64,000 bases of DNA from Thermomonas sp. (GTDB lineage Bacteria; Pseudomonadota; Gammaproteobacteria; Xanthomonadales; Xanthomonadaceae). The notes below the pieces were generated by a model. It was not told where the DNA came from, made no database searches, and was given only the letters and a program-made list of their open reading frames with translations. Every line of letters starts with the position of its first letter. The first letter of the stretch is position 1. The position numbers were made by a program, and so were the translations under genes. The stretch lies in contig NZ_JAQSDO010000015.1 of NCBI RefSeq assembly GCF_029945965.1, positions 654,821-718,820 of the forward strand, given 5' to 3'. Shown here one piece after another: positions 52,278-63,752 of the stretch.

Positions 52278-55200
52278 TGCGCAAGGGCAACACGTCCAAG
52301 CGGTGGCTCGCGCGCCGGGCGGCGCGCAGCAGGAAGCCGGCCGAACCACGGGAACTCCCACTGCGCGCGCAACTGCTCAGCGCGGACCAGATGGAACGGC
52401 ATGGTCGCGTGCTGGCGATGTCGCATCGCGTGAGTACGAACAGCAGCGCCGACATGCTGTTGGCACGGCTGAGCGCCAACCAAGCAGTGATCAGGCGCGC
52501 GAGTCGGCTGCTCGGCGATGCCGCGCAGGCCAAGCGGCGGCTCACGCCGGCCGGCGACTGGCTGCTCGACAACCTCTACTTGATCGAAGAGCAGGTACAG
52601 ATCGCGCGCCGCCACTTGCCCAAGGGCTACAGCCGCGAACTGCCGCGCCTGGAGGGTGGCGCTTCAGACCAGCTGCCACGCGTGTACGACATCGCGCTCA
52701 ACGCGATTTCGCACGGTGACGGCCGCGTCGACCTCGACACCTTCGGTCGCTACATTGCCGCCTACCAGTCGTTGACGCCGCTTACCCTGGGTGAACTTTG
52801 GGCAATCCCGATCATGCTGCGGCTGGCACTGATCGAGAACCTGCGCCGGGTCAGCGCACAGGTGATCGACGGCCGCATTGATCGTGATCTTGCCGAGCAA
52901 TGGGGCGACCGCTTCGCCGAAATAACCGAATCCGATCCAAAGAACGTAGTGCTGGTGATCGCCGACATGGCGCGCGCGCAGCCGCCGCTCAGCGGCGCGT
53001 TCGTCGCCGAACTCGTTCGCCGCCTGCAAGGGCAGGGTTCCTCGCTGAGCGTGGCGTTGCACTGGATCGAGCAGTGGCTGGCCGACCATGAACTGGGGAC
53101 TGCCCAGCTGGTGCAGAAGGAAAGTCGTCAACAGGCGGCCGAGCAGGTCTCGATCAGCAACAGCATCGGCAGCCTGCGACTGCTGGCGATGACCGACTGG
53201 CGCGATTTCGTCGAATCAATGAGCGTGGTGGAAGCCACGCTGCGCCAAGACCCCGATGGCACCTACGCGCGCATGGATTTCGCCACCCGCGACCGCTATC
53301 GCCACGTGGTTGAACGGATCGCAAGACGCGGCAAGCGCGACGAGATCGAGGTGGCAGCAGCGGCGCTGGCGCTGGCCCAGGCGGGTGATTCAAAAGGCGA
53401 GGGCGAGGAGTTCCTCACCCACGTCGGCTATTACCTGATCGATGCCGGCTTGCCGCAACTGGAGCGGTCCCTCGGCATGCGTGCGCAACCGCTGGTCGCG
53501 CTGCGCTCGGCACCGGCGCGAACGCCGTTGCTGGCCTACATCGTGCCGATCGCGGCGATCGTGGCCTTCTTCACTGCGGGGCTGATGGACGATGCCCGCG
53601 CCATCCTGGACCAACGCAACCTGCTCTGGGTGGTGGGGATCCTGGCCGTGATCGCCTTCAGCGAACTGGGCGTGGTGCTGGTCAACTGGTTCGCCACCAT
53701 CATGGTCTATCCGCGGGCCCTGCCGCGGCTCGATTTCTCCGCAGGCATTCCTTCCGATGCGCGCACGCTGGTGGTGGTGCCGACCATGATCGGTGACATC
53801 GACGGCGTGCACGCGCTGGTTGACGCGCTCGAGGTCCGGTTCCTTGCCAACCGCGACGACAACCTGCGCTTCGCGCTACTGACCGACTTCCTCGACGCCG
53901 ACCAGGAGACGCTTGCCACCGATGCTGATGTGCTTGCTGAAGCCTGGCGTGGCATCGAGGCGCTGAACGCGCGCCACGCCGGCAACCACGACCAGTTCTT
54001 CCTGCTGCACCGTCCGCGCACCTGGAATCCGCGCGAACGCCGCTGGATGGGGCACGAGCGCAAACGCGGCAAGCTCGCCGCACTCAATACGCTACTGCAC
54101 GACGGCAGCGCGGAGGCGTTCTCATGCATCGTCGGCAACCCTGAGGCCCTGCAGGGCGTGCGCTACGTAATCACCCTGGACACAGACACGCGCCTGCCGC
54201 GCGACGCTGCAAGCGAGCTTGTCGGCACGCTGGCGCACCCCTTGAACCATGCACGGATGGATCCGGCGCGACGCGTGGTCTCGGGTGGTTACGGCATCCT
54301 GCAGCCGCGCGTGGGCGCGAGCATGGGCGGTGGCCCACGGACCTGGTACGCGCGCCTGTATGGCAGCGAGCCGGGCATTGACCCCTACACGCGCACCGTT
54401 TCCGATGTGTACCAGGACCTTTTCGGCGAAGGCTCGTTCGTCGGCAAGGGCATCTACGAGGTCGCTGCGTTCGAACGGACGTTGGCCGGTCGCTTCCCTG
54501 ACAACCAGATCCTCAGCCATGACCTGCTGGAAGGCTGCTACGCCCGCGCCGGACTGGTCAGTGACGTGCAGTTGTACGAGGACTATCCGGGTCGCTATGC
54601 CTTGGACGTGAAGCGCCGCCACCGCTGGATCCGCGGTGATTGGCAGCTGCTGCCTTGGCTGTTGCCATGGGTGCCGCGCGGCGGGGGCCGCATGCAGCGC
54701 AATCCGCTGTCAATGCTCTCGCGCGGCAAGCTGCTCGACAACCTGCGCCGCAGCGTTGTCGCGGTGGCGACCACGGCACTGTTCGTGATCGGCTGGCTGC
54801 ATGCGCCGCACGCGCTGGGCTGGACGCTGTGGCTGCTCACGACGCTGCTGGTGGCACCGCTGCTGGCGGCGGCGACGTCACTGCTGGACAAGCCGCACGA
54901 ACTTCCATGGCGCGCGCACCTGCTGCATCACGCGCGTGCCGCTGGGCGCGACCTGGCGAGGATCACCCTGGCCGCTGCCTTGCTGCCCTACGAAGCGTTC
55001 TACAGCCTCGACGCGATTGTCCGGACCTTGTGGCGGATGCTGGTTTCGCGTCGGCGGATGCTGCAGTGGAGTCCATCCAGTGAAGTCGAGAAAGTGCTTG
55101 GCGCCGGCCTGTGGGCGTCGCTGCGCTCGATGTGGGTGGCACCGCTGTTCGCGCTGGCAGTGGCGTTTGCCCTGGGCCGCCTGCAGCCGGGCACGTTGGC

Positions 55201-58200
55201 CGTGGCCGCGCCCTTGCTCATGCTGTGGGCACTCTCGCCATGGCTGGCGTGGTGGACCGGGCGACCACGCCCTCCGCGGCTGGACGTGCTTTCGGCCCAG
55301 CAGAGTGCGTTCCTCGGCCGGTTGTCCCGCCAGACCTGGGCATTCTTCGAGGACTTCGTCACCTCCGCTGACCACTGGCTGCCGCCCGACAACATCCAGG
55401 AACTGCCGTCGCTGCTGGTGGCGCATCGAACGTCTCCGACCAACATCGGCCTGTCACTGCTGGCCAACCTGTCGGCGCAGGACTTCGGCTACCTGCAGCC
55501 CGATGGCGTCGTCGAGCGCGTCGCCAACGCGCTGGGGACGCTGGAACAGCTGCCGCGACATCGCGGGCATTTCTACAACTGGTACGACACCCAGACGCTG
55601 CAACCGCTACCGCCGCTGTATGTGTCCACGGTCGACAGCGGAAACCTCTCAGGCCACCTGCTGACGCTTCGCCAAGGCCTGCTGGCGCAGCCGGATGGCA
55701 CTGTGCTGGCGCCTGCGACCTGGCAGGGCTTGCACGACACCTTGGCGGCATGCAGGGAAGCTGGTGAGCCAGGCGAGTTGGAGACCATGCGCGGCCGGCT
55801 CGAAGCACTGCTTCTGTCGCCGCCCGAGACCTGTGGCGCGGCAGCGGCGGCACTGGACGAACTGCTGGCACTGGCGACCCCGCTGACGAAAGGCAACGCG
55901 CCGGCTGGCACTGCTACTGAAGCTTTCGGTGAAGCGGCGTACTGGGGCCACAAGCTGCTCATGCAATTGCACGCGGGGCAGGCGGCGCTGGCGTGGCTGC
56001 CTGCCGCAATGGCGACCCTACCGTTGCCGACGCTGCGCCAGCTCACCCGCGATGCGTCCGAAGACATACGGGCGCAGGCCATGGCACGCATCATCGAACT
56101 GGAGCGCCTGGCCCACGTTGCCGGGCAGTGCGCGCAGATGGATCTGGGCTTCCTGTACGACCGCAGCCGCCATCTGCTCACCATCGGCTACAACGTGGAT
56201 GAGCATCGCCCTGATCCGGGCTTCTACGACCTGTTGGCCTCCGAGGCGCGCCTGTGCAGCTTCATCGGCATCGCCCAAGGCCAGCTTCCACAGGACGCCT
56301 GGTTTTCGCTTGGTCGCTTGCTGACCGACGTCGACGGCGATCCCGCGCTGCTGTCGTGGAGCGGCTCGATGTTCGAGTACCTGATGCCGCAACTGGTGAT
56401 GCCCAGCTACGAAGGCTCGCTGCTTGATCAGACCGCAAGGGCCTCCGTGGCCCGGCAGATCGAGTACGGCCGCCAGCGCGATGTGCCGTGGGGTATTTCC
56501 GAATCCGGCTACAACACCGTCGATGCGCACATGAGCTACCAGTACCGTGCGTTCGGCGTGCCGGGCCTGGGGCTGCGGCGTGGGCTGGCGCAGGACCTGG
56601 TGATTGCGCCCTACGCCAGCATGCTGGCGCTGATGGTGGCGCCGGCTGAGGCCACCCGAAACCTGCAGTTGATGGCAGCGGAGGGCTTCTCCGGCCGCTA
56701 TGGCATGTACGAGGCTGTCGACTACACCGCGAACCGCGTGCCGCACGGCCAGTCGCGCGCGCTGGTGCGCTCGTACATGGCACACCACCAGGGCATGGGG
56801 CTGCTCGCACTGGACTACCTGCTGCACGACCAACCGATGCAGCAACGATTCCTGTCCGATCCCGAGTTCCAGGCGACCGTACTACTGCTGCAGGAGCGCA
56901 TCCCGCGTACCGGCGCGTTCCACCCCAATACGGTCGAGGTCGAAGGGGCCACGATCGGGTCCGAGGACGCCGAGACGCGGTTGCGCATCTTCCGCAATGC
57001 GTCCTCGCCGCGGCCGGCGATCCAGATGCTCTCCAACGGTCGCTACCACGCCATGCTCACCAGTGCAGGCGGCGGCTACAGCCGGCTGCACGACATTGCC
57101 TTGACGCGCTGGCGCGAGGACTGCACCCGCGACCAGTGGGGCAACTGGTGCTACCTGCGTGACGTGGACAGTGGTGAGTTCTGGTCAGCCTCGTACCAGC
57201 CCACGGGCGTGGAGGTCTCTGGTTACGAAGCGATTTTCTCGGACGCCAAGGCCGAGTTTCGCGGCAGGCAGCACGGCTTCGAAACCCACCTGGAAATCGC
57301 GGTGTCACCCGAGGACGACATCGAGCTACGCCGGCTGCACGTCACCAACCAGACGCGCAATCCACGCACCATCGAAATCACGACTTATGCGGAAGTGGTG
57401 CTGGCGCCCGCCATATCCGACGAGCTGCATCCCGCCTTCAGCAACCTGTTCGTACAGACCGAACTGGTACCCGACCGCCAGGCCATCCTGTGCACCCGGC
57501 GCGCACGCTCGCATGACGAGGTGCCGCCATGGATGCTGCACCTGATGGCCGTGCACGATGCAGAGATCGAGGAAATTTCTTACGAAACCGACCGGTCGCG
57601 CTTCGTTGGCCGTGGCCGCGATCCGCGCGCGCCCATCGCGATGACCGAGGCGGGTGTGCTCTCGGGCAGCGAGGGTTCGGTACTCGACCCTATCGTGTCG
57701 ATCCGCTGCCGCATCACGCTGGCGCCGTACACATCCGCGTCCATCGACATGGTCACCGGCATCGGCAGCGCACGCGATGAGTGCACGACGCTGATCGACA
57801 AGTATCGCGACCGTCGCCTTGCCGACCGCGTGTTCGACCTGGCCTGGACGCACAGCCAGGTCGTGCGGCGTCAGATCAACGCCTCGCAAGCCGATGCGCA
57901 GCTATACGAGCGACTCGCCGGGCTGGTGGTGTACGCGCATCCGGCGCTGCGGGCCGAGCAGGCACTGCTGCTGCAGAACCGACGCGGGCAATCGGGGCTG
58001 TGGGGACAGGCGATTTCCGGCGACCATCCGATCGTGCTGGTGCAAATTGCAGACGCGCAGCACATCGAACTGGTGCGCCAGATGGTGCAGGCCTACGCGT
58101 ATTGGCGGCTCAAGGGGCTGACCATCGACCTGGTGATCTGGAACGATGAGCAGGGCGGCTACCGCCAGCAATTGCAGGACCAGATCATGGGGTTGATCAC

Positions 58201-60937
58201 CGCGAGCATGGAGGCCAACGTCATCGACCGGCCGGGTGGCATCTTCGTGCGTCCAGCACACCAACTGCCGCAGGAAGACCGGATCCTGTTGCAGTCGGTC
58301 GCGCGCGTGATCGTCAGCGATGCGCGCGGCACGCTGGCTGAGCAGGTCGCGCGCAGGCAGGTGCCCGACATCATCGTCCCCCCGCTGCAGCCCCAGCCCA
58401 CCCAGTACGAACTGATGGCGTTGCCGGTTCACGACGACCAGCCTGATGGGGCCGGCGTCGGCGTCGATCCATGGCCGTTCGATCCAGTGGCCATGCCGCT
58501 GCGTGAGGGCAACGGCACCGGTGCCTTCTCTGCCGATGGCCGCGAGTACGTGATCGACCTGCAAGAGGACGACGCCACCCCGGCGCCCTGGTCGAACGTG
58601 CTGGCCAATCCGCAATTCGGCTGCGTGGCCAGCGAATCCAACACCGGCTACACGTGGTCTGAAAATGCCCACGAGTTCCGGCTGACGCCCTGGCACGACG
58701 ACCCGGTCTGCGACACCAGCGGGGAAGCGTTCTACCTGCGCGATGAGCAGAGTGGGCACGTCTGGTCGCCGACGCCGCTTCCCTGCCGTGGCAAGGGCGC
58801 TTACCGCGTGCGCCATGGCTTCGGATACAGCGTTTACGAGCACGTCGAGGACGGCATCGCCAGCGAACTGTGGGTGTACGTGGCAAGCGATGCGCCGGTC
58901 AAGTTCAGCATGCTGCGGGTGCGCAACACCAGCGGACGCACGCGTCGGCTCAGCGCTACCGGGTACGTTGAGTGGATCTTGGGCGACCTGCACGCACGTA
59001 CCCAGATGCACGTGGTCACCGAGACCGAGCCCGAACATCCGCACGGCGCGGTGCTCGCCTATAACGCCTACAACACCGAGTTTGGCGGGCGCGTGGCGTT
59101 CTTCGATGCAACCGTGGACGAAGGCGGCTGGCACGGCGAGGACGCGCGCCGCAGCGCCAGTGGCGACCGCAGCGAGTTCATTGGCCGCAACGGCAGCCTG
59201 CGAGCACCGGCGGCGATGCTGCGCGAACATCTGTCCGGACGGATGGGCGCCGGCGTCGACCCCTGTGCCGCGATTCAGGTGTCCCTGGATCTCGCGCCCG
59301 GCCAATCACGGGATGTCGTGTTCAGGCTCGGCGCGGGCCTTACCCATGCCGATGCATTGGCCACCTTGCGCGACACGCGCGGCCACGACGCCGCCCTCGA
59401 CGCGCTCGACGACGTCCGCATCGGCTGGCTGCGCACGCTGGGCGCGGTGCAGGTCGAAACGCCAGAACCGGCCGTCGATCTTCTGGTCAACGGCTGGCTG
59501 CTCTACCAGACGATCGGGTGCCGGTATTTCGCGCGTAGCGGCTACTACCAGTCCGGCGGTGCGTTCGGATTCCGCGACCAGCTGCAGGACACCATGGCAA
59601 TCCTGCACGCCAAGCCCGAGCTCGCGCGTCGCCACCTGCTGCTCTGCGCAGAGCATCAATTCGTTGACGGCGACGTGCAGCACTGGTGGCATCCTCCGCT
59701 CGACCGCGGCGTGCGCACCCGCTGTTCCGATGATTACCTGTGGCTGCCCCTGGCCACCTGCCGCTACGTAGACGCCACCGGCGACCGCGACGTTCTCAAC
59801 GAGCGGGTGGCATACATCGAAGGCCGCCGCGTGAACCCCGACGAGGAGTCGTATTACGACCTGCCATCGCGCTCGGGCCTGCACGAATCGCTCTACCAGC
59901 ACTGCGTGCGCGCACTGCAGCGCGGGTTGGATCTTTTCGGCGAGCGCGGCCTGCCGCTAATCGGCACCGGCGACTGGAATGACGGCATGAACCGCGTGGG
60001 CGAGGGTGGTCGCGGCGAAAGCGTGTGGCTGGGCTTCTTCCTCTATGACGTGCTCAACAGGTTCCAGCCGCTCGCCCGAGAGCGCGGAGACCTGCTGTTT
60101 GCCGAGCGCTGCCAGGAACGCGCCACGCAACTGCGCGAGGACCTGGAACGGCATGCGTGGGATGGCGCCTGGTATCGACGCGCCTGGTTCGACGACGGCA
60201 CGCCGTTGGGTTCGGATCACAGCGGCGACTGCAAGATCGATTCAATCTCGCAAAGCTGGTCGGTACTGTCCGGTGCCGCCGGTGAGGTGCGTGCGCGCCA
60301 GGCTATGTTGTCATTGGACGAACACCTGGTGCGTCGCGACGCCGGCCTGATCCAATTGCTGGATCCACCATTCGATGCCACCGACATCGACCCCGGCTAC
60401 ATCCGCGGCTACGTCCCCGGCGTGCGCGAGAACGGTGGCCAGTACACCCATGCCGCGGTCTGGGCGGCAATGGCATTCGCGGAGCTCGGCGACGGCGAAC
60501 GCGCATGGGAACTGGCGCGCATGATCAACCCGATCCACCACGCCAAAGACGCCGAGGGCGTGGCCCGCTACAAGGTCGAACCCTACGTGCTCGCCGCCGA
60601 CGTGTATGCGGTTCCGCCACACATCGGGCGCGGCGGCTGGACCTGGTACACCGGATCGGCCGGCTGGATGTACCGGCTGCTGACCGAATCGCTGCTTGGC
60701 CTGCATCGCCACGGCGACATGCTCGCACTGGCGCCGCGGATCCCGTTCGAGTGGTCGCAGTACCGCATGCAGTACCGTTTCGGCGACAGCGTTTACATCA
60801 TCGATATCCGTCAGCACGACGGCGCCGAAGCCACGCTGCAAGTTGACGACATCGCACAGACTGGATTGCAATTCCGGTTGCTGGACGATGCCTCGAGCCA
60901 CCGCGTCGACATCCAATGGCCCAGGAAACATTCCTGA
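52277..60937 (+). CDS. ndvB: Cyclic beta-1,2-glucan synthase (NdvB/Cgs-like)
   Basis: 2886 residues, the size of known cyclic beta-1,2-glucan synthases. Layout: N-terminal cytoplasmic region (1-410); two membrane helices (416-475); GT84 glycosyltransferase with DTDTRLPRD (near 635) and [14 protein letters not shown] (near 780); several membrane helices (827-990); glycoamylase-like cyclisation region (1020-1510, [33 protein letters not shown]); two GH94 beta-sandwich parts from 1580; and the GH94 barrel with [13 protein letters not shown] (near 2563), which trims chain length. Makes cyclic glucans for the periplasm, involved in osmotic adaptation and host interaction. ATG follows the remnant stop directly; pta-ackA are 19 bases downstream. 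Confidence 0.93.
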   Translation: MRKGNTSKRWLARRAARSRKPAEPRELPLRAQLLSADQMERHGRVLAMSHRVSTNSSADMLLARLSANQAVIRRASRLLGDAAQAKRRLTPAGDWLLDNLYLIEEQVQIARRHLPKGYSRELPRLEGGASDQLPRVYDIALNAISHGDGRVDLDTFGRYIAAYQSLTPLTLGELWAIPIMLRLALIENLRRVSAQVIDGRIDRDLAEQWGDRFAEITESDPKNVVLVIADMARAQPPLSGAFVAELVRRLQGQGSSLSVALHWIEQWLADHELGTAQLVQKESRQQAAEQVSISNSIGSLRLLAMTDWRDFVESMSVVEATLRQDPDGTYARMDFATRDRYRHVVERIARRGKRDEIEVAAAALALAQAGDSKGEGEEFLTHVGYYLIDAGLPQLERSLGMRAQPLVALRSAPARTPLLAYIVPIAAIVAFFTAGLMDDARAILDQRNLLWVVGILAVIAFSELGVVLVNWFATIMVYPRALPRLDFSAGIPSDARTLVVVPTMIGDIDGVHALVDALEVRFLANRDDNLRFALLTDFLDADQETLATDADVLAEAWRGIEALNARHAGNHDQFFLLHRPRTWNPRERRWMGHERKRGKLAALNTLLHDGSAEAFSCIVGNPEALQGVRYVITLDTDTRLPRDAASELVGTLAHPLNHARMDPARRVVSGGYGILQPRVGASMGGGPRTWYARLYGSEPGIDPYTRTVSDVYQDLFGEGSFVGKGIYEVAAFERTLAGRFPDNQILSHDLLEGCYARAGLVSDVQLYEDYPGRYALDVKRRHRWIRGDWQLLPWLLPWVPRGGGRMQRNPLSMLSRGKLLDNLRRSVVAVATTALFVIGWLHAPHALGWTLWLLTTLLVAPLLAAATSLLDKPHELPWRAHLLHHARAAGRDLARITLAAALLPYEAFYSLDAIVRTLWRMLVSRRRMLQWSPSSEVEKVLGAGLWASLRSMWVAPLFALAVAFALGRLQPGTLAVAAPLLMLWALSPWLAWWTGRPRPPRLDVLSAQQSAFLGRLSRQTWAFFEDFVTSADHWLPPDNIQELPSLLVAHRTSPTNIGLSLLANLSAQDFGYLQPDGVVERVANALGTLEQLPRHRGHFYNWYDTQTLQPLPPLYVSTVDSGNLSGHLLTLRQGLLAQPDGTVLAPATWQGLHDTLAACREAGEPGELETMRGRLEALLLSPPETCGAAAAALDELLALATPLTKGNAPAGTATEAFGEAAYWGHKLLMQLHAGQAALAWLPAAMATLPLPTLRQLTRDASEDIRAQAMARIIELERLAHVAGQCAQMDLGFLYDRSRHLLTIGYNVDEHRPDPGFYDLLASEARLCSFIGIAQGQLPQDAWFSLGRLLTDVDGDPALLSWSGSMFEYLMPQLVMPSYEGSLLDQTARASVARQIEYGRQRDVPWGISESGYNTVDAHMSYQYRAFGVPGLGLRRGLAQDLVIAPYASMLALMVAPAEATRNLQLMAAEGFSGRYGMYEAVDYTANRVPHGQSRALVRSYMAHHQGMGLLALDYLLHDQPMQQRFLSDPEFQATVLLLQERIPRTGAFHPNTVEVEGATIGSEDAETRLRIFRNASSPRPAIQMLSNGRYHAMLTSAGGGYSRLHDIALTRWREDCTRDQWGNWCYLRDVDSGEFWSASYQPTGVEVSGYEAIFSDAKAEFRGRQHGFETHLEIAVSPEDDIELRRLHVTNQTRNPRTIEITTYAEVVLAPAISDELHPAFSNLFVQTELVPDRQAILCTRRARSHDEVPPWMLHLMAVHDAEIEEISYETDRSRFVGRGRDPRAPIAMTEAGVLSGSEGSVLDPIVSIRCRITLAPYTSASIDMVTGIGSARDECTTLIDKYRDRRLADRVFDLAWTHSQVVRRQINASQADAQLYERLAGLVVYAHPALRAEQALLLQNRRGQSGLWGQAISGDHPIVLVQIADAQHIELVRQMVQAYAYWRLKGLTIDLVIWNDEQGGYRQQLQDQIMGLITASMEANVIDRPGGIFVRPAHQLPQEDRILLQSVARVIVSDARGTLAEQVARRQVPDIIVPPLQPQPTQYELMALPVHDDQPDGAGVGVDPWPFDPVAMPLREGNGTGAFSADGREYVIDLQEDDATPAPWSNVLANPQFGCVASESNTGYTWSENAHEFRLTPWHDDPVCDTSGEAFYLRDEQSGHVWSPTPLPCRGKGAYRVRHGFGYSVYEHVEDGIASELWVYVASDAPVKFSMLRVRNTSGRTRRLSATGYVEWILGDLHARTQMHVVTETEPEHPHGAVLAYNAYNTEFGGRVAFFDATVDEGGWHGEDARRSASGDRSEFIGRNGSLRAPAAMLREHLSGRMGAGVDPCAAIQVSLDLAPGQSRDVVFRLGAGLTHADALATLRDTRGHDAALDALDDVRIGWLRTLGAVQVETPEPAVDLLVNGWLLYQTIGCRYFARSGYYQSGGAFGFRDQLQDTMAILHAKPELARRHLLLCAEHQFVDGDVQHWWHPPLDRGVRTRCSDDYLWLPLATCRYVDATGDRDVLNERVAYIEGRRVNPDEESYYDLPSRSGLHESLYQHCVRALQRGLDLFGERGLPLIGTGDWNDGMNRVGEGGRGESVWLGFFLYDVLNRFQPLARERGDLLFAERCQERATQLREDLERHAWDGAWYRRAWFDDGTPLGSDHSGDCKIDSISQSWSVLSGAAGEVRARQAMLSLDEHLVRRDAGLIQLLDPPFDATDIDPGYIRGYVPGVRENGGQYTHAAVWAAMAFAELGDGERAWELARMINPIHHAKDAEGVARYKVEPYVLAADVYAVPPHIGRGGWTWYTGSAGWMYRLLTESLLGLHRHGDMLALAPRIPFEWSQYRMQYRFGDSVYIIDIRQHDGAEATLQVDDIAQTGLQFRLLDDASSHRVDIQWPRKHS

Positions 60938-60956
60938 ATCCCCAAGGAACAGGTTC

Positions 60957-61889
60957 ATGACTCAACTTCCCACCCCTCGCGAATTGCTGGATGCCTGCAA
61001 ATCGATGCCGGCGCTGCGCACCGCGATCGTGCATCCGGTCAAGGCGAACGCCATCGAATCCGCCTTCGATGCAGCCACCGAAGGCCTGATCGAGCCCGTG
61101 CTGGTAGGCCCTGAAGTGCGCATCCGCGAGGCCGCCGACGAGGCCGGCGTCGACATCCGAGGCTGGCCGCTGCACGACGTAGAGCATAGCCATGCCGCCG
61201 CCGAACACGCCTGCGCGTTGGCGGTGCAAGGTGAAGTGCAGGCGCTGATGAAAGGCTCACTGCATACGGACGAGCTGCTTGCTGCCGTCATCGCCGCCAG
61301 GTCGCTGCGCACCGAACGCCGGATGAGCCACGTCTATGCGTTCATCGATGCGGCGTACCACAAGCCGTTCTTCATCACCGACGGCGTCATCAACCTGACA
61401 CCCACGCTTGTGGAAAAGGCCGACATCGTGCGCAACGCTGTTTATCTGTTCAAGGCGTTGAACGGTACGGATGCGATCGCGAAGGTCGCGGTCGTGGCTG
61501 CCGTAGAGACGGTGAACCCGGACATGCCGTCCACGATCGATGCTGCCTGCCTGTCGAAGATGGCACAGCGCGGGCAGATCGAAGGTGCGCTTATCGACGG
61601 CCCGCTGGCCTTCGACAACGCCATTTCGCGCGCTGCCGCCGATGAGAAGGGCATTGTCTCGGACGTTGCCGGCGACGCCGACGTGCTGCTGATGCCGAAC
61701 CTGGAAGCAGGCAACATGATGGCCAAGCAGTTGATCTTCCTCGGCAACGCAGAAGCCGCCGGGCTTGTACTGGGCGCACGCATCCCGATCATCCTCACCA
61801 GCCGCGCGGACAGCCGGCTGACCCGGCTGATGTCCTGCGCATTGGCGGTCCGGGTCGCGAACGCACGGCAACAGGGAATGTTCTCGTGA
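60957..61889 (+). CDS. pta: Phosphate acetyl/butyryltransferase
   Basis: 310 residues; the short Pta/Ptb catalytic domain without the N-terminal DRTGG region. Motifs: VHPVKANAIESAF, LMKGSLHTDELLAAVI, DGPLAFDNAISRAAA and LLMPNLEAGNMMAKQL. Transfers acyl groups between CoA and phosphate. Paired with the acetate kinase 13 bases downstream, it links acetyl-CoA, acetyl phosphate and acetate. Acetyl versus butyryl preference cannot be read. AAGGAA precedes the ATG. Confidence 0.9.
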   Translation: MTQLPTPRELLDACKSMPALRTAIVHPVKANAIESAFDAATEGLIEPVLVGPEVRIREAADEAGVDIRGWPLHDVEHSHAAAEHACALAVQGEVQALMKGSLHTDELLAAVIAARSLRTERRMSHVYAFIDAAYHKPFFITDGVINLTPTLVEKADIVRNAVYLFKALNGTDAIAKVAVVAAVETVNPDMPSTIDAACLSKMAQRGQIEGALIDGPLAFDNAISRAAADEKGIVSDVAGDADVLLMPNLEAGNMMAKQLIFLGNAEAAGLVLGARIPIILTSRADSRLTRLMSCALAVRVANARQQGMFS

Positions 61890-61902
61890 GTCGGGGGGAC
61901 TA

Positions 61903-63084
61903 ATGATGGATGCCATTGCCGTCATAAATGCCGGCTCGTCGAGTATCAAGTTTGCGGTATATGACACACGCAGCAAGCTGTTGCAGCGCATGCTTGCCGG
62001 CAGCATCAGGGACCTCGGCGCGTCGCCGCGCTTTATCGCCAACAACGGCGCCGGCGACGTGCTGGAGACGAAGGCATGGGAGGAGGGCGCATCGCTCAGC
62101 CACGAAGACGCCATGGCCTTCCTGTTGGAGACGCTACCGGCGCTGATGCAGGGCCACCGCGTGTGCGCGGTCGGGCATCGGGTGGTCCATGGCGGTGAGC
62201 GCTACACATCGCCGGTCAGGGTCGATGCCGACATACTGCGTGAACTAGAGACGCTGATACCGCTTGCACCGCTGCACCAGCCACACAACCTCGCGCTGAT
62301 CCGGACGCTGCTGGAGACTGAGCCAGGCTTGCCGCAGATCGCCTGCTTCGACACCGCCTTCCATCACACAATGTCGCCAGTTGAACGTGCGTTCGCGCTG
62401 CCCCGCGACATCACCGAGCACGGCGTGCGCCGCTACGGGTTCCACGGCCTGTCCTACGAATACATCGCCTCGGTCATGGTGCTACGCGATCCGGCACTAT
62501 CCGCCCGCGTGGTGGTGCTGCACCTTGGCAACGGCGCCAGCATGTGCGCGATGCAGGGCGGCAGCAGCGTTGCGACCACGATGGGTTTCACTGCTTTGGA
62601 CGGGCTGCCGATGGGCACACGCTGCGGCTCGCTCGATCCGGGCGTGGTGCTGTACCTGATGGCAGAACTTCAAATGAACGATCGACAGATACAGGAATTG
62701 CTTTACCACCGGTCAGGGTTGCTTGGCGTGTCCGGTATCTCAAGCGACATGCGCACGCTCGAAGCCAGCGATGCCCCCGGTGCAAAGGAAGCAATTGACC
62801 TCTTCGTGCATTCCATCAAGCGTCATCTAGGTGCGCTGGCAGCGACGCTTGGTGGACTCGATGGGATCGTGTTCACCGCTGGCATTGGCGAGAACAGCGC
62901 CCTGGTGCGCGAACGCGTCTGCCGCGACGCAGCCTGGCTCGGCATCGAACTGGATGATGCTGCCAACCGCACTGGTGCAAGCCGGATCACGACCGCGTCC
63001 AGCGCCGTTTCAGCCTGGATTATTCCAACCGACGAAGAGGCCGTGATCGCCAAACACACACAACGGATGATCACGGACACCTGA
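61903..63084 (+). CDS. ackA: Acetate kinase
   Basis: 393 residues. ASKHA fold: N-terminal VINAGSSSIKFAVYD, the HRVVHGGERY motif, catalytic Asp in CFDTAFHHTM, HLGNGASMCAMQGG and GIGENSALVRE. Converts acetyl phosphate and ADP to acetate and ATP. A GGGGGAC box is just upstream of the ATG. Convergent with the unidentified minus-strand genes at the right edge. Confidence 0.95.
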   Translation: MMDAIAVINAGSSSIKFAVYDTRSKLLQRMLAGSIRDLGASPRFIANNGAGDVLETKAWEEGASLSHEDAMAFLLETLPALMQGHRVCAVGHRVVHGGERYTSPVRVDADILRELETLIPLAPLHQPHNLALIRTLLETEPGLPQIACFDTAFHHTMSPVERAFALPRDITEHGVRRYGFHGLSYEYIASVMVLRDPALSARVVVLHLGNGASMCAMQGGSSVATTMGFTALDGLPMGTRCGSLDPGVVLYLMAELQMNDRQIQELLYHRSGLLGVSGISSDMRTLEASDAPGAKEAIDLFVHSIKRHLGALAATLGGLDGIVFTAGIGENSALVRERVCRDAAWLGIELDDAANRTGASRITTASSAVSAWIIPTDEEAVIAKHTQRMITDT

Positions 63085-63462
63085 TCGACGGGTGCTTGGC
63101 CCGGCCATTGGCTTCACTTTATACTTCGCATAATGTCTAGCTTGTGCAGGGGTTCTCACGTCGATTAACTCCCGGGGCAGGGTGAGATTAACTTGGGATT
63201 GAGTAGGCGGCAATTCCTTCCCCTGCAGGCCACAAAAAAGCAGGTCGGCAGGAATGATTATGTGCAGGCTGTTCAGCTCACCGGGTGCGGGTCCGACCGC
63301 TAAGGCTCCCAGCGCGGCCGCAGATGCCGTCGCACCCGTCGCGCAAAGCGCTCCGTCGGTTCCAGCACCTGCGGCCGCGGGGTCGCCTAAAGCGGGCCAT
63401 CCATGGCCCTTATTCGCAGGGCTCCGCCCTGCACCCGTACTCGATCTGGTCTGGCCGGTCAT
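63010..63462 (-). CDS. Unidentified ORF, third of a coupled set
   Basis: 150 codons from ATG 63462, which overlaps the stop of the preceding ORF in ATGA. The first half is rich in Ala and Gly (GATASAAALGALAV); the centre (LHIIIPADLLFCGLQGKELP, then QVNLTLPRELIDV) looks more protein-like. The last 25 codons lie opposite the end of ackA, past a dif-like site at 63123-63150, so the native C-terminus may have been lost there. I recognise no family. On the plus strand the same bases have only a low-complexity frame. Confidence 0.4.
   Translation of the reverse strand: MTGQTRSSTGAGRSPANKGHGWPALGDPAAAGAGTDGALCATGATASAAALGALAVGPAPGELNSLHIIIPADLLFCGLQGKELPPTQSQVNLTLPRELIDVRTPAQARHYAKYKVKPMAGPSTRRSGVRDHPLCVFGDHGLFVGWNNPG
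63123..63150. other. XerC/dif-like half-site near ackA
   Basis: The stretch includes TTCGCATAA followed by TGTCTA and then GCTTGTGCAGG. The first part equals the XerC-arm core of dif and plasmid dif sites (CGCATAA); the six-base centre matches E. coli dif at five of six positions; the XerD arm matches poorly (about four of eleven). Half-sites like this occur as attachment sites of filamentous phages that use host XerCD. It lies 38 bases after the ackA stop. Confidence 0.3.
63394..63432. repeat. Tandem hairpins inside the right-edge ORF
   Basis: GGGCCAT-CC-ATGGCCC (63394-63409) and GCAGGGC-TCC-GCCCTGC (63416-63432) are two perfect stems seven bases apart, near the 5' end of the third minus-strand ORF. 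They could act as RNA structures or as mobile repeats. Confidence 0.5.
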
Positions 63463-63752
63463 GGGGAGACCCCCAGAGGAACCGACTGAGCCGATTCGAT
63501 GCTCGCCTGATACACAGCTTCCCTGCGTGCGAAGGTGAACCGCTGCGACTGGATGTGATCGAGCCGACGTTGCGCGTTCAGGATCTTGCCGTGGAACTCA
63601 TCGACCAGGCTGGCGATCGCCAATAGCTCCGCAACCTCGCTGGATTCGCGGCGCATGGCTTCGAGGTGGGGCAGGTAGCCGCGATAAGCCGTCAGCAGCG
63701 TGCGCAGGATGGTGGGGTCATGTCCCAACCCCTGAGGGTCACGGCGACTCAC
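63459..63752 (-). CDS. Unidentified ORF, second of a coupled set
   Basis: 97 residues, GTG start at 63752 overlapping the upstream stop (GTGA). The product looks like a soluble, mostly helical protein (ILRTLLTAYRGYLPHLEAMR, ELLAIASLVDEFHGKILNAQ) with a charged C-terminal half. No family recognised. The overlap at both ends (GTGA and ATGA) is the best evidence that it is a real gene in an operon coming from the right. Confidence 0.55.
   Translation of the reverse strand: MSRRDPQGLGHDPTILRTLLTAYRGYLPHLEAMRRESSEVAELLAIASLVDEFHGKILNAQRRLDHIQSQRFTFARREAVYQASIESAQSVPLGVSP

Noticed and set aside
57902..59305. 467-codon frame opposite ndvB
   Set aside because: Shadow of the GH94 part of ndvB.
63254..63538. 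94-codon plus-strand frame after ackA
   Set aside because: Low-complexity Ala/Pro product; the minus-strand frames have stop/start overlaps that support them better.
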